Of a DNA stretch of 64,000 nt, positions 17,601 to 29,500 are shown piece by piece (positions within the stretch are counted from its first letter, which is position 1; every line of letters begins with the position of its first letter). The position numbers and the translations under genes were made by a program. This DNA is from Aphanomyces cochlioides (lineage: Eukaryota > Oomycota > Saprolegniomycetes > Saprolegniales > Verrucalvaceae), in NCBI GenBank assembly GCA_019828595.1, contig JAHQRK010000036.1, positions 62,001-126,000 of the forward strand, given 5' to 3'. The notes beneath the pieces were generated by a model. It made no database searches. It worked only from the letters and a program-made list of their open reading frames with translations, and was not told the origin of the DNA.

Positions 17601-18810
17601 GCTCGTTGACGTTGGCGTGAAAGTCGAATTGCTGATCCAGGTTGAACTGTCGGTACTCGCTGCGGGCAGTGTCAAGGGCTTGACGGGCGGTATTAACAAT
17701 GGATGTCTCAACGAGTCCCATGTCGAATGCTCGGCGGGAAGTAAGCCACTTCATCTTGAGGCTGTTGAGTGTGTACTTCATCGAGTCAATGTACTGGCGA
17801 TGACTGACTTGGAGACGCTTCTTCATTCTCTTCAACCAGCCGTACCACTTTGCGCCAAAGTTTTGAGTGTCGTCTGCGCGCATCTCGTCCAAAAGTTGAT
17901 TGGCTTCGGCCTTGATCGCTGCGACTACTTGAGGGTTCTTTAAGAGCTCACGGGGGAGGCGCCAGTAACTTCGGTCGGGAGCTCGCTGCTCGCAGGAGAG
18001 GACCACTTTGTGTTCCATGTGGTCGCCTGCAAAGCTGCTTGGGGAATAGCTTGAACGTGCGTACGTTTGAGCGACGATATCTTGGTCCACAAACAGGTAG
18101 TCGAGGCGGTTGCTTCGACCAGGGCCGCTGTAAACGCGCTCGTTGGGGTGGTGCATCCTCCACGCATCGGTAACACCAAGTGCTGAAAGCCAGGCAATGC
18201 ATTCCGCCTTACCAGCGTTGTGGTCTTGGCGAGGTCGAGTCGCGTCCAGATGCTCCTCCAGGGGTAAGTTGAAATCGCCTCCGACAAAGTGAATGCTGTC
18301 GTCTTCAAAGTCGCGAGGCAGGTCGTCGAAAAACGGTGCTCGAGAGTGAGCGATAACCGGGGCATAGACGTTGTGAAAGTACACAGGAACGCCGTCCCAC
18401 TGAGTTCGAACAACCATGTATCTTCCAGGTCGGTCATGGGTGGTCAAGTGTTGCAGGTCGAGGAATCCAGGCATGGATCCATGGAAATACGATGCCACAC
18501 CGCAGCGCCGATTGTTGAGTGAGTCGACGCGATCAGTGCGGAGATCGTTGGTGAAGAGCTTGTATTTGCCAACGCCTACTTCGTTGTTGAGGTGGAGTTG
18601 GAAGGTTTCGAGATGTTTGATGTTATTGATTTTGGTTTCTTGAAAGAAAACGGCTTGGGTCGGAATTTGGAGTCGCCGCGCCACAAGATGTCCGTTGTCT
18701 TTCAGCCCATTGAGGTTGGCAGTGGTCAGTTCGAGTATGGGGAACTTGGTGAAGAGACCGGCCGCGACCACCTTAGCCACGGAACGCGACAGACGTTGCG
18801 TTCGCAACAT
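14655..18810 (-). pseudogene. ORF2 of copy A3, frameshifted in the RT domain
   Basis: It matches A2 ORF2 along its length, but one extra A at about 16714-16716 (three A instead of two) breaks the frame just after GCPLSCMLF, between RT motif B and the FADD motif. The N-terminal 700 residues (EEP nuclease and RT motifs 1 to B) read from 18810; the rest (FADD to the zinc knuckle) reads in another frame down to 14655. A truncated protein without the RT catalytic FADD would be inactive. Confidence 0.9.
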
Positions 18811-21773
18811 CTCCCAGCATGAGTGTCTGAGTGTCGGGTTGGAACATCACTTGGTTGTCGAAGGTGGGGTCCAGGGAGCCAGCCTCATGGAATTCCAGGA
18901 TCGTGGTCAAGACGTATCGCGACTTCTCGTCTTCGCCGGCATACAACGTTTCCATGATATTCCAAATCAAGAGGCCGAAGCTCGTGTCAAGCAATATGGC
19001 AGATAGCGATATGCCCGACAAACAGCGGGAGCCCAAATGAGAAGCCAGTGCAGTGACCGGGTACTTGGTAGAGGCCACGATCGCAGCATCACTGTTGTAG
19101 TACGTTGGAGCATGAATGGACAAGAGAACTTCTGCCACAGCCAACACTTCTTCCAGGTCGCCGCGGTGGAGGGAAATCTCGTCGCCGTCAATGGTAGTAT
19201 CGATGAAGTCAATGTTCTTGAATAGCTCGATGTTGCTGAAGATGGCTTGAACGTGCTCGCGGGTCATACGCACACCCCACGTCAATGAGTACAGCTGGGA
19301 GAACGGTTTGTCTCCACCCCAAGTCGCTCGAAGCCACCGATGGAGGAGGCGTTGTCTCACAAAGTACTCAAAGCACGCACGGTCTTCATCAAAAAGTCGG
19401 TGCAGTTGCAAGCCAAATTCAATCGGGGAACGCTCGAGATGGCTACACAGCATGTCGACGCGGCCGTCGTTGATGAGTTGGGCAAGGTTGAACGAGCTGT
19501 TGGTCACTGCATCTTCGACTTGGGTTGAGAGATGCAATGGAACTTTGGCTGTCTTGGTGTCGAGGTCTTGTAGTTCGGCGAGAATTTCGTCAAGAGACAT
19601 TTCTATGCGCTTGGGAACGCCATCTTGGATCTTGGTGCCGCCGACAAATTGACCGGACGTAGGGAGGTGGGGAGGGTCATCCGAGACGTCCAGCTTGGGT
19701 ACAATCGTTGAGATCTTGTAATCGCCAAACTGAGCAACGTGTTCCTCGGGGTTGACACACACACGTTCGTCGAGGGCTTCAAACATGTTGGGCGAAATCC
19801 AAGAGCGGCCATGCTCGGGGGAATCCACTTGCTGTTGCGTCTTCTTGCGCTTGCCTCTCGACGCCTTGACGCCAGTCCACTGCGGAGGGTTGGCTTGCGC
19901 AGTTTTCCGACGTTTTGGCGCCTTGGGAGTCGAAGAAGGCGGGTTGGTTGGGCTGGGAGCTGGCTTGTTCAATCCATATTGGCGGGACGTTGCATCAAGG
20001 TCCAAACGAACCAAGTTCTTGTCACGAAAATACCACCCTTGACCGTACACGCGGAGACAACGGCCCTTGAAAAGAATTTCTTCGACGAGACGGCCGTCGC
20101 GCTGTATGGTCGTTGGTACGGAGGTTCCTTCAAAGTAAAGGCGGTACCGAGAGCTCGCCATACCGCTTGAAGAGGAAACGTTGGGGTAGGAGCCCCACAG
20201 GAAGCGTGGCTCCAACTTGGTCATGACGTCGAAGATCAGGCGCTCTTCGTCTTGATCTTGAAGGCCTTGAGGGATGTCCATGAAAAATCCGCCGAGGACG
20301 TGCGGAACGTTCATCGTGAAGTGTTGGGACGAGCCATCTCGAGCGACTTGAATCTTAAACGCGATGCCTCGCAGCTTCGTCATCGCTTCGTGAGAGGCAA
20401 CACCCCACTTGAGCATGCGGTTCGGGATGTCCTTCTCGCATCTCACAATGTCAGCAATCGCAGTGTCGAGGCCGAGGGCTTGGTTGTCGAAAAGGATCGA
20501 TGCCATGGCAGCTGAAACATCGATGGTCTTCGTGTGTGCACCCGTGGGCATCTGCAACCAGCCGACGATGCCGCGCGCCGAGTGCTTCTGGATCGGGAGG
20601 GTGTCTTCAAACGTGAGGGTTCCAGCAGCACGCTTGCGAAGGAGGGGTTCGAGTTCCTCCATCGTGGGCTGGTAAGGAGCAACGTCCTTGGTCTTGATGG
20701 CCTTGGCAGACTGAGACCGCTGTTGCGCTTGGAAGGCCCATACGTCGTTGGGGGCCTGGCGGTTGTTGGGTTGGCCACGGCCAGGTGTCTGGGCTCCGCC
20801 AGATTGAGAAATGTTTTCCAAATGCGATCCGGGTGAAGCCTGAGATGATGGCTGGCGGACTGAGTGAGAGTCCGAGTCGTGCGTCAGACCAACACTCAAG
20901 CGTGCGTCAGAGGCTTGGTCTTGTCCGGACCCTGTCCCATGGTGGACAGAGTCACACGTTTGACCTTCACTCGCGTTGGACTTCGAGAAGCTTCCATGGG
21001 TGACTTGGTCTTGAGTATTCCCATGACCAACACTGGCCACAGGGTTGTTCGCGATTGTTCCAGATCTTGCCCGATGATTCTTCGAGAAGAGACCATCACT
21101 CATGGAGCGACTAGTCTCGATGGGATCTTGACCTGTCGCCAGAGTGGACTTGTCGCTCGGGGGATTTTTTTGAGAAGGGACCTTCACTCAGGGATGGACT
21201 GTTCTCGAATCTTCCTTGACCTGTCGTCATGTTGACGTCGGTGCTTGAGCGAGTCTTCGAGAAGCCACTATCACTCGTCGAGAGAACATTCTCGAAAGGA
21301 ACAGAACCCAACGGAGTCTTGCCAGGCAAGCCACCATCACTCACGATGGACGTGGTTGATGGAGATTCTTCGGGCAAGGTCGTTGACGTCATGAGCACAT
21401 CTTCCGAGGTTGGAACGCCGTCTTGCCAGGCTTCGTCGCAAGTGTCAGAGGTCGTTGGATCATTCGCGGGATCGCAAGCCTTCGTCGAGCGAGTCACAGG
21501 CAAGGGTTCAAAACGGCGCGGTTTCGAAGGGGTTGCACGTTGACGTGGAAACGGAACGCGCGTTGGAGTAGGGAGCGGATTCGTAGACGCGTCATGATGC
21601 GAAGCGTTGGAAGCATCGTCGACGTCCTCTTCCAACGACGACGCCATGTCGGTATCGCTTGGGGATGGGTCAGCAACGACGATGACGTCCATATCGCTGG
21701 GGCTGGACGCCGAGGGAGAGAACGCGGAGGAGCAAGATGGGGCACGAGGGTTGGTCGAGCGGGTAGCAACCAT
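18773..21773 (-). pseudogene. ORF1 of copy A3, frameshifted in the N-terminal repeats
   Basis: The frame breaks at 21165-21171, where A4 reads attcttcgag and A3 has a T7 run (one inserted base and two C-to-T changes). The break falls in the second FSKN repeat of the low-complexity region. The conserved RNA-binding-like and C-terminal parts downstream remain open to 18773. Confidence 0.88.
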
Positions 21774-21825
21774 ATTGTCAGATAGCGTAGAGTGGTACTG
21801 CGGGGTAGCTGGCAAATTGGAAACT

Positions 21826-21933
21826 CCGGTCATAGCTCAGTTGGTAGAGCGTTTGACTGTAGTGGAAAGTTGTATTGGATTCAGTATGGCTTCAGAAATC
21901 AAATGGCCACCGGTTCGATTCCGGTTGACCGGA
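21826..21933 (+). tRNA. tRNA-Tyr (GUA) with intron, regenerated beside A3
   Basis: An intact gene whose 5' flank is the A3 terminus (ttggaaact). Its first 14 nt are the right-hand copy of the target duplication. Confidence 0.97.
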
Positions 21934-23019
21934 CTCTCTTTTTCACACTTTCATCTCCTTTCCTTCTCTTACCCTCTTTTTTCCACCTCTCTCTTCATCT
22001 TCACGACCTTTACACGTCCCAACATTTAGATTCATCACATTTACCTACACATACAACAACTACACACGATACAGTCTATTCCAATGCCACACAAACAAAT
22101 CTACGCGTTTTCACCAGCATTCACGCGGCATGAGCCATCATTGCTCTGTCTTGTTTGTTTCATGTGCAGGACACATTGGATGCACCCCAAAAGACATTAC
22201 AATCAAGAGGAATCACATTCCCTTACATACGTTGTCGTGCCAGTATTTTTGTCGCTCGTCAATCTCTGACAAAAACTCCTCCACGTAGTAGCATAGAAGT
22301 GCCATTTTGAAGGTCCAGTGAGCATACATGCCCCACAGCTCCTACGTTTGCCTTTCGGATGTCTGTGACGGCTCAGTTCAAAGTAGTTCGGGGTTGACGT
22401 TTTAAGTGATGCCTCGCTAATTCATTGATCGAAATGAACAACACGTTATTTAAACATGGTTGCTTCTTGGAGGATAAAACAGTTTATGTTGGTTGTCCAA
22501 AATGAACAGCCTCATACTTTCCAACCTCTGAATTGAGGTATAATCCCTTTGCAAAAACAAATCGCAACGACGTTTGGCTTCAACACAGAGAGAGGAGGAA
22601 AAAGAGTCTACCAATCGCACACGCATACATTCCGTTCTTGTTGTGTCGTTGTTTTAGTCACTCATATTTTGGCAAGTCATATATACATTCTTTTTGGGGG
22701 ACACAGCACGAGGATTCATCGTGCTAACTTGGTGCGTGCTGTGTGGCCACGGTGCGACGTTGGTACGGAGACTTCTCTACAACACTGCATGAGGCAGAGC
22801 GAAGAGCTTGGTAAAGGGTAAGAGTGTTTGTAAATAAGAAGGTGGATGGAATGCGATGTTGTAGATGAAATGGCAGAGACGAGTCTCTGAAAATGGGCTG
22901 GAAGATAGTGAGGACTATAAGAATACAGGGTGTAGGATGTGGTTGATGATGCCAGTTGGTAGTGTATGTAGATGACTAAAATAGTGTGTGAAAGGTCGGT
23001 GGCTGGAGGACGTATGTGT

Positions 23020-23033
23020 CCGGTCATAGCTCA
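23020..23033 (+). pseudogene. 14 nt tRNA-Tyr stub at the B1 3' junction
   Basis: The stub ends at the same nucleotide as the family A insertions, followed by atgtcaatgggg, the 3' end of family C. Confidence 0.95.
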
Positions 23034-23521
23034 ATGTCAATGGGGAGTCTATTTGTAGTTAATGTAAACTACAAACTAATATTGCCCGAAGGCTCATCCC
23101 ATTTCCAACTGCTAGGCTGAATTGGAAATCAATTTGGCTTTTCGTTTTCTTGATTCGCTTCGACGTTGGGACTTCGATTTCTTCGGTGTTTGTAAGCTAA
23201 CACGGCGAATATGTCGGATAAAACTGACTCTTGGCATCTGACCCAGGGGGTATACATTTTCATTGTCTTGGATCATACATAGACTTCGGTCTATGCAGCG
23301 CTTGTATCGCTTGGCGAGGACCCAGCAATGGGATGTTGAATCAGTGACAGAAACAACCAAGAATTCTCCGTCAGGCTCATCCAATATCGCTCTACAGATA
23401 TCACGAATTGGATCACCCACCGATTGCTTGAGCAGTTGACGGGAGAATATGGCGTCGTTGTAGTGGAATCCATGTGTGTATGCCAGCTTGAGAAAATCAT
23501 GCATCTTGGAAGGGGGAATGC
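23034..23521 (-). mobile_element. 5'-truncated family C copy B1 (488 bp)
   Basis: Only the 3' terminus and the end of ORF3 are present; the sequence matches 38547-39034 without visible difference. It is flanked by perfect 15 bp target duplications (23019-23033 and 23522-23536). The 5' truncation with an intact 3' end is typical of abortive target-primed reverse transcription. B2 is truncated at exactly the same base. Confidence 0.93.
23112..23521 (-). pseudogene. C-terminal fragment of ORF3 (protease-like part), copy B1
   Basis: It encodes about the last 135 residues of the family C ORF3, from PPSKMHDF to the stop at 23112. It includes SHCWVLAKR with the putative catalytic His and the lysine/arginine-rich tail, but lacks the putative catalytic Cys and the chromodomain-like part. 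Confidence 0.85.
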
Positions 23522-23522
23522 T

Positions 23523-23630
23523 CCGGTCATAGCTCAGTTGGTAGAGCGTTTGACTGTAGTGGAAAGTTGTATTGGATTCAGTATGGCTTCAGAAATCAAA
23601 TGGCCACCGGTTCGATTCCGGTTGACCGGA
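23523..23630 (+). tRNA. tRNA-Tyr (GUA) with intron, regenerated beside B1
   Basis: An intact gene whose 5' flank is the truncation point of B1 (ggggaatgct), so even an incomplete insertion restores the tRNA. Confidence 0.97.
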
Positions 23631-24717
23631 CTCTCTTTTTCACACTTTCATCTCCTTTCCTTCTCTTACCCTCTTTTTTCCACCTCTCTCTTCATCTTCA
23701 CGACCTTTACACGTCCCAACATTTAGATTCATCACATTTACCTACACATACAACAACTACACACGATACAGTCTATTCCAATGCCACACAAACAAATCTA
23801 CGCGTTTTCACCAGCATTCACGCGGCATGAGCCATCATTGCTCTGTCTTGTTTATTTCATGTGCAGGACACATTGGATGCACCCCAAAAGACATTACAAT
23901 CAAGAGGAATCACATTCCCTTACATACGTTGTCGTGCCAGTATTTTTGTCGCTCGTCAATCTCTGACAAAAACTCCTCCACGTAGTAGCATAGAAGTGCC
24001 ATTTTGAAGGTCCAGTGAGCATACATGCCCCACAGCTCCTACGTTTGCCTTTCGGATGTCTGTGACGGCTCAGTTCAAAGTAGTTCGGGGTTGACGTTTT
24101 AAGTGATGCCTCGCTAATTCATTGATCGAAATGAACAACACGTTATTTAAACATGGTTGCTTCTTGGAGGATAAAACAGTTTATGTTGGTTGTCCAAAAT
24201 GAACAGCCTCATACTTTCCAACCTCTGAATTGAGGTATAATCCCTTTGCAAAAACAAATCGCAACGACGTTTGGCTTCAACACAGAGAGAGGAGGAAAAA
24301 GAGTCTACCAATCGCACACGCATACATTCCGTTCTTGTTGTGTCGTTGTTTTAGTCACTCATATTTTGGCAAGTCATATATACATTCTTTTTGGGGGGAC
24401 ACAGCACGAGGATTCATCGTGCTAACTTGGTGCGTGCTGTGTGGCCACGGTGCGACGTTGGTACGGAGACTTCTCTACAACACTGCATGAGGCAGAGCGA
24501 AGAGCTTGGTAAAGGGTAAGAGTGTTTGTAAATAAGAAGGTGGATGGAATGCGATGTTGTAGATGAAATGGCAGAGACGAGTCTCTGAAAATGGGCTGGA
24601 AGATAGTGAGGACTATAAGAATACAGGGTGTAGGATGTGGTTGATGATGCCAGTTGGTAGTGTATGTAGATGACTAAAATAGTGTGTGAAAGGTCGGTGG
24701 CTGGAGGACGTATGTGT

Positions 24718-24825
24718 CCGGTCATAGCTCAGTTGGTAGAGCGTTTGACTGTAGTGGAAAGTTGTATTGGATTCAGTATGGCTTCAGAAATCAAATGGCC
24801 ACCGGTTCGATTCCGGTTGACCGGA
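24718..24825 (+). tRNA. tRNA-Tyr (GUA) with intron, array copy
   Basis: Identical intact gene with native spacer on both sides. Confidence 0.97.
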
Positions 24826-25912
24826 CTCTCTTTTTCACACTTTCATCTCCTTTCCTTCTCTTACCCTCTTTTTTCCACCTCTCTCTTCATCTTCACGACC
24901 TTTACACGTCCCAACATTTAGATTCATCACATTTACCTACACATACAACAACTACACACGATACAGTCTATTCCAATGCCACACAAACAAATCTACGCGT
25001 TTTCACCAGCATTCACGCGGCATGAGCCATCATTGCTCTGTCTTGTTTGTTTCATGTGCAGGACACATTGGATGCACCCCAAAAGACATTACAATCAAGA
25101 GGAATCACATTCCCTTACATACGTTGTCGTGCCAGTATTTTTGTCGCTCGTCAATCTCTGACAAAAACTCCTCCACGTAGTAGCATAGAAGTGCCATTTT
25201 GAAGGTCCAGTGAGCATACATGCCCCACAGCTCCTACGTTTGCCTTTCGGATGTCTGTGACGGCTCAGTTCAAAGTAGTTCGGGGTTGACGTTTTAAGTG
25301 ATGCCTCGCTAATTCATTGATCGAAATGAACAACACGTTATTTAAACATGGTTGCTTCTTGGAGGATAAAACAGTTTATGTTGGTTGTCCAAAATGAACA
25401 GCCTCATACTTTCCAACCTCTGAATTGAGGTATAATCCCTTTGCAAAAACAAATCGCAACGACGTTTGGCTTCAACACAGAGAGAGGAGGAAAAAGAGTC
25501 TACCAATCGCACACGCATACATTCCGTTCTTGTTGTGTCGTTGTTTTAGTCACTCATATTTTGGCAAGTCATATATACATTCTTTTTGGGGGGACACAGC
25601 ACGAGGATTCATCGTGCTAACTTGGTGCGTGCTGTGTGGCCACGGTGCGACGTTGGTACGGAGACTTCTCTACAACACTGCATGAGGCAGAGCGAAGAGC
25701 TTGGTAAAGGGTAAGAGTGTTTGTAAATAAGAAGGTGGATGGAATGCGATGTTGTAGATGAAATGGCAGAGACGAGTCTCTGAAAATGGGCTGGAAGATA
25801 GTGAGGACTATAAGAATACAGGGTGTAGGATGTGGTTGATGATGCCAGTTGGTAGTGTATGTAGATGACTAAAATAGTGTGTGAAAGGTCGGTGGCTGGA
25901 GGACGTATGTGT

Positions 25913-25926
25913 CCGGTCATAGCTCA
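25913..25926 (+). pseudogene. 14 nt tRNA-Tyr stub at the B2 3' junction
   Basis: Native spacer lies upstream; the stub is followed by the family C 3' end of B2. Confidence 0.95.
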
Positions 25927-26414
25927 ATGTCAATGGGGAGTCTATTTGTAGTTAATGTAAACTACAAACTAATATTGCCCGAAGGCTCATCCCATTTCCA
26001 ACTGCTAGGCTGAATTGGAAATCAATTTGGCTTTTCGTTTTCTTGATTCGCTTCGACGTTGGGACTTCGATTTCTTCGGTGTTTGTAAGCTAACACGGCG
26101 AATATGTCGGATAAAACTGACTCTTGGCATCTGACCCAGGGGGTATACATTTTCATTGTCTTGGATCATACATAGACTTCGGTCTATGCAGCGCTTGTAT
26201 CGCTTGGCGAGGACCCAGCAATGGGATGTTGAATCAGTGACAGAAACAACCAAGAATTCTCCGTCAGGCTCATCCAATATCGCTCTACAGATATCACGAA
26301 TTGGATCACCCACCGATTGCTTGAGCAGTTGACGGGAGAATATGGCGTCGTTGTAGTGGAATCCATGTGTGTATGCCAGCTTGAGAAAATCATGCATCTT
26401 GGAAGGGGGAATGC
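25927..26414 (-). mobile_element. 5'-truncated family C copy B2 (488 bp)
   Basis: Same length, sequence and truncation point as B1. The independent origin of two identical truncations is unlikely, so B1 and B2 probably descend from one insertion copied with its array units. Its right-hand target copy is directly followed by the 3' end of A4. Confidence 0.93.
26005..26414 (-). pseudogene. C-terminal fragment of ORF3, copy B2
   Basis: Same ORF3 tail as in B1. A longer reading frame appears only because it runs into the antisense tRNA target sequence; that extension has no meaning of its own. Confidence 0.85.
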
Positions 26415-26429
26415 TCCGGTCATAGCTCA
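26415..26429 (+). repeat. 15 bp target-site copy between B2 and A4
   Basis: The second head-to-tail junction of the window: the 5' end of B2, then tccggtcatagctca, then the 3' end of A4. Here two different families have used the same target in succession. Confidence 0.95.
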
Positions 26430-26585
26430 CTGCAATGGGGAGGTATATTAATAGACTTTCAATATCTACTAATACTAATATTGCCTACTAACGGCTCATC
26501 CCACTTCCAAATGCTTCAGCAGATTTTCTACCTTGGGCTTTGGAGTACAGCGATTTTTGACTTTTGAATAAATACTTGGGGCTTG

Positions 26586-29500
26586 TTAATTTGGGGTTGA
26601 AGGTTGGAGCGCGAGCAAAGTCGGGTACTTGGCTACCAGTGGGCGATAGACAGGTTGTCTATGCAAAGTATTGATTGCTGAAATTGCTTCCACTCGTTGA
26701 GGGCTGTCAACTTCTTGGAGGCGAAGCCATCTGCGGATCGATGCATGCCATCGGATGAAGCTGACTTCTTGCCAAATTTCTGGCGGAGGCGGCTCCTTCG
26801 ATTCGAACTTGGCGGCGTTGTGCGTTGTCCAAATATAGTGAAGGTTGGAAGCACACAGAAGAGCCCAGAGCACAAACAGTATGTCTTGAAGCTGGCTACC
26901 GCGTTCGTTGACTTGAAAGCGGTCGATGTTGGTGATGGCAGTCCAATCGAAATTGACACCGAAGCATCGCCAAGCGGTCGCGTGAAAACGCCAAAGGGGA
27001 TACACGCGAGAGCAGGTGTGGAAGGCGTGGTGTTGGTTCTCCGGTGCGTCGCAATTGGTATAGACACAGCAAATTACGTCTGGCTGCTGAGGTTGCAAGT
27101 AGAACAAGCGCGAGTTGACAGGCAGCATGTTGAACAACAGTCGAAACCAAACGTCGCCATGGAGGGGAGGCGGCCAACGGCATGTTTTGCGGATGAGTCG
27201 CACGTAGGTCGCAATATCTTGTTGCTCGACGCGGGACGATGTCGCCACTGGGTGCGGTTTTCCATCCGAAGGGGCGTGATGCGCCAAACGTGATACGAGT
27301 CGCTTGGGCCAACGCTCGAAGGATAGCAATTGATCTTTGAAAAGTGCCTTGAAAGGGTGACTTGTTGTATCGATATCGGTCAAAGCAGTTCCAGTTCGAA
27401 CGCCAGACGTGCGGAGGACTTGGTCGAATATCTTGGTGAGGTGGCTATAAACTTGACCAGCACGTTCGGGTGCTGCAAATCCCATCGTGCCGTTCGCTTG
27501 TAACGTCACTTGTGCCGCACGGTTGTTGGATGACAGTCGATCAATAAACGCAGCTCTTGTAGGCCATGTCCCTTGCCGTGTCAAGAAGTCTTTGAGGCAG
27601 TGGAAACCGTTTTGAGACGCATGTCTACACCATCGACGACACAGAGCAGTCTTCACGACATTTGATGTAGCACCCGCAGGACCAACTTGCAGAGCGGGGT
27701 AGGATGTCAGCCACACGGGGAGGTTCAAAAGTTCTTCGAGGCTTGGTGGCGAAGCGGTTCGCTTGGCCATAGGTGTGGCGGCCCATTGATGCCAAATGTC
27801 GTGCCAAAGAGGATGCAGCTCCCACAAAAACAACCACTTGGAGCTGTGGTTGGGGAAGTACGTGAGAAAGTCGAACGGGTGGGTGTCGCGATACAGCTTG
27901 TTCATGACACGGGAAAATTGTCTCTTGACAAGCAACTTCCATGGGGCAAATGTGTTGGGTGAATTGGGCTGCATCAAGAGTTGGAGCCGCAGCAGTCGCT
28001 GAGTCCGAAGCTTCGAAGCCACATGCGGAATACCGAGGCCGAGTTTTTGATCGAACTGCCACTTGCGGCAAATAGTTGAGCGATGATGGTCGGTGATTTG
28101 CGTCTTCCGACCAAGGATGTACTTGTTGACCATTCTTTGCCAAACGGCAACCATCGTTGGAGGCACATACACTGCAGCCGTGACATGCCATAACAACGAC
28201 AACAACATGGTCGATACGATGAGTTTGCGGCCTTGGATGGTTCGCGCACGACTTCCCCACGTTTGAAACGCAGCCAGAAACTTGTCGTTCAGTTGCTGGA
28301 CTTGAAAATCGCGCGGCAGTCGGTGGCCAAAGAGAATACCAAGGTATTTCACTGGCTTCTCGCTCGGCAAGACGTTCAAGAGGCCACCATCGTCGATGTC
28401 TTCGATATCGAGATTGTTGTTGAGCGCCAAAGTCATGCACTTGGCAACGTTGAGACGAGCTCCAGACACAGAGCAAAAGTCTTCGACAATTGCCATTTGC
28501 TCGACCGCCGCTTGGAGGGATGACGAGAGTAGAGTCGTGTCGTCGGCAAAGTAGATGCTCGTCAGTGAGTCTCCATTTGGAAGGGGAATACCAAAATCAG
28601 GAGATCCGCGTAGCATTTCGCCGAGTGGCTCGAGGTAAAGTACGAAGAGCATGCACGATAGGGGGCAACCTTGCTTGACTCCGCGGGTAGGCCGTATGGT
28701 TGGGCCAAGACCGTCGTTGAAAATGATCTGGACCAGAGGCGTATTGTAAAGCAACTGAACCCAAGACACAAATGTGGGACCGATGTTCATCTCCTTGAGT
28801 ACGTCGAAGAGAAAGCCTTGGTCAACCATATCGTATGCCTTGGAAAAGTCGAGAAGCGTCGCGTAGTAGTCGTGGTCTTCATTGGTACAGAAAGTCTGCA
28901 ATGCTTGTACCAGCATCACGTGGTCGTGCAAGCGACGGCCAGGGACAAAACCAGCTTGGCTTGGGTGAGCGAGGTATGGGGCAACTTGTGCAAGACGGTA
29001 GGCCAGCGCCCGCGATAGAATCTTGACTTCAACCGACATGAGAGTAATCGGCCGATAGTTGCCAGGGTCGCCTCTGTCTCCAGCCTTGAACAAGAGCGCC
29101 ACTGCACTTCGGCGTTGTTGGAGCAGGAGGTGACCGTGATGGGTGAGTTGGTAGTTGAACACCTTGAGCAGGATTTGGGCGAATACGTCCGGGGAGACTT
29201 GAAAGAAAGCTGCAGGCCAGCCGTCTGAACCAGGAGACTTGTTCGGGTTCATAGACTTGAGCGCGCCGCACAGGTCTTCCGCCGTGAGAGGACTTTCCAG
29301 AGCGTCGCGCTGTTCTTGAGTGAGACGTCGAGTAATGGCTCGAATGATAGCTCGGCGACGGGCCCGATTCAACGGTGGTTGGTCTCTTGGAGTGACCATG
29401 ATGTTTTTCCAATGAGACGTAAAACCAGCCTTGACTTCAGACGGGTCAGTCGACGTTACACCGTTGATTGTCACGGACGAGAGCGGCACTTTGATCCCCT

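Larger units (their letters stand above)
14498..21824 (-). mobile_element. Family A retrotransposon copy A3 (full length, two frameshifts)
   Basis: A 7327 bp element with target duplications at 14483-14497 and 21825-21839. It shares ORF1 variants with A4 rather than A1/A2 (for example THGSFSK, TTGQGRFE and EAGSLDP), so two sub-lineages exist. Both ORFs carry a +1 shift, so this copy is probably dead unless the shifts are sequencing errors. Confidence 0.94.
21825..23033 (+). repeat. tRNA-Tyr array, block 2 (one unit plus stub)
   Basis: One complete unit of 1194 bp between A3 and the truncated element B1. The G run in the spacer is one base shorter than in block 1 (about 22692-22700). A Tyr-to-Cys-coding base variant in a meaningless spacer frame near 22157 is shared with the units at 24718 and 34950, which suggests exchange between units. 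Confidence 0.93.
23522..25926 (+). repeat. tRNA-Tyr array, block 3 (two units plus stub)
   Basis: Two 1195 bp units between B1 and B2. Spacer content is as in block 1; nothing else is seen in it. Confidence 0.94.
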
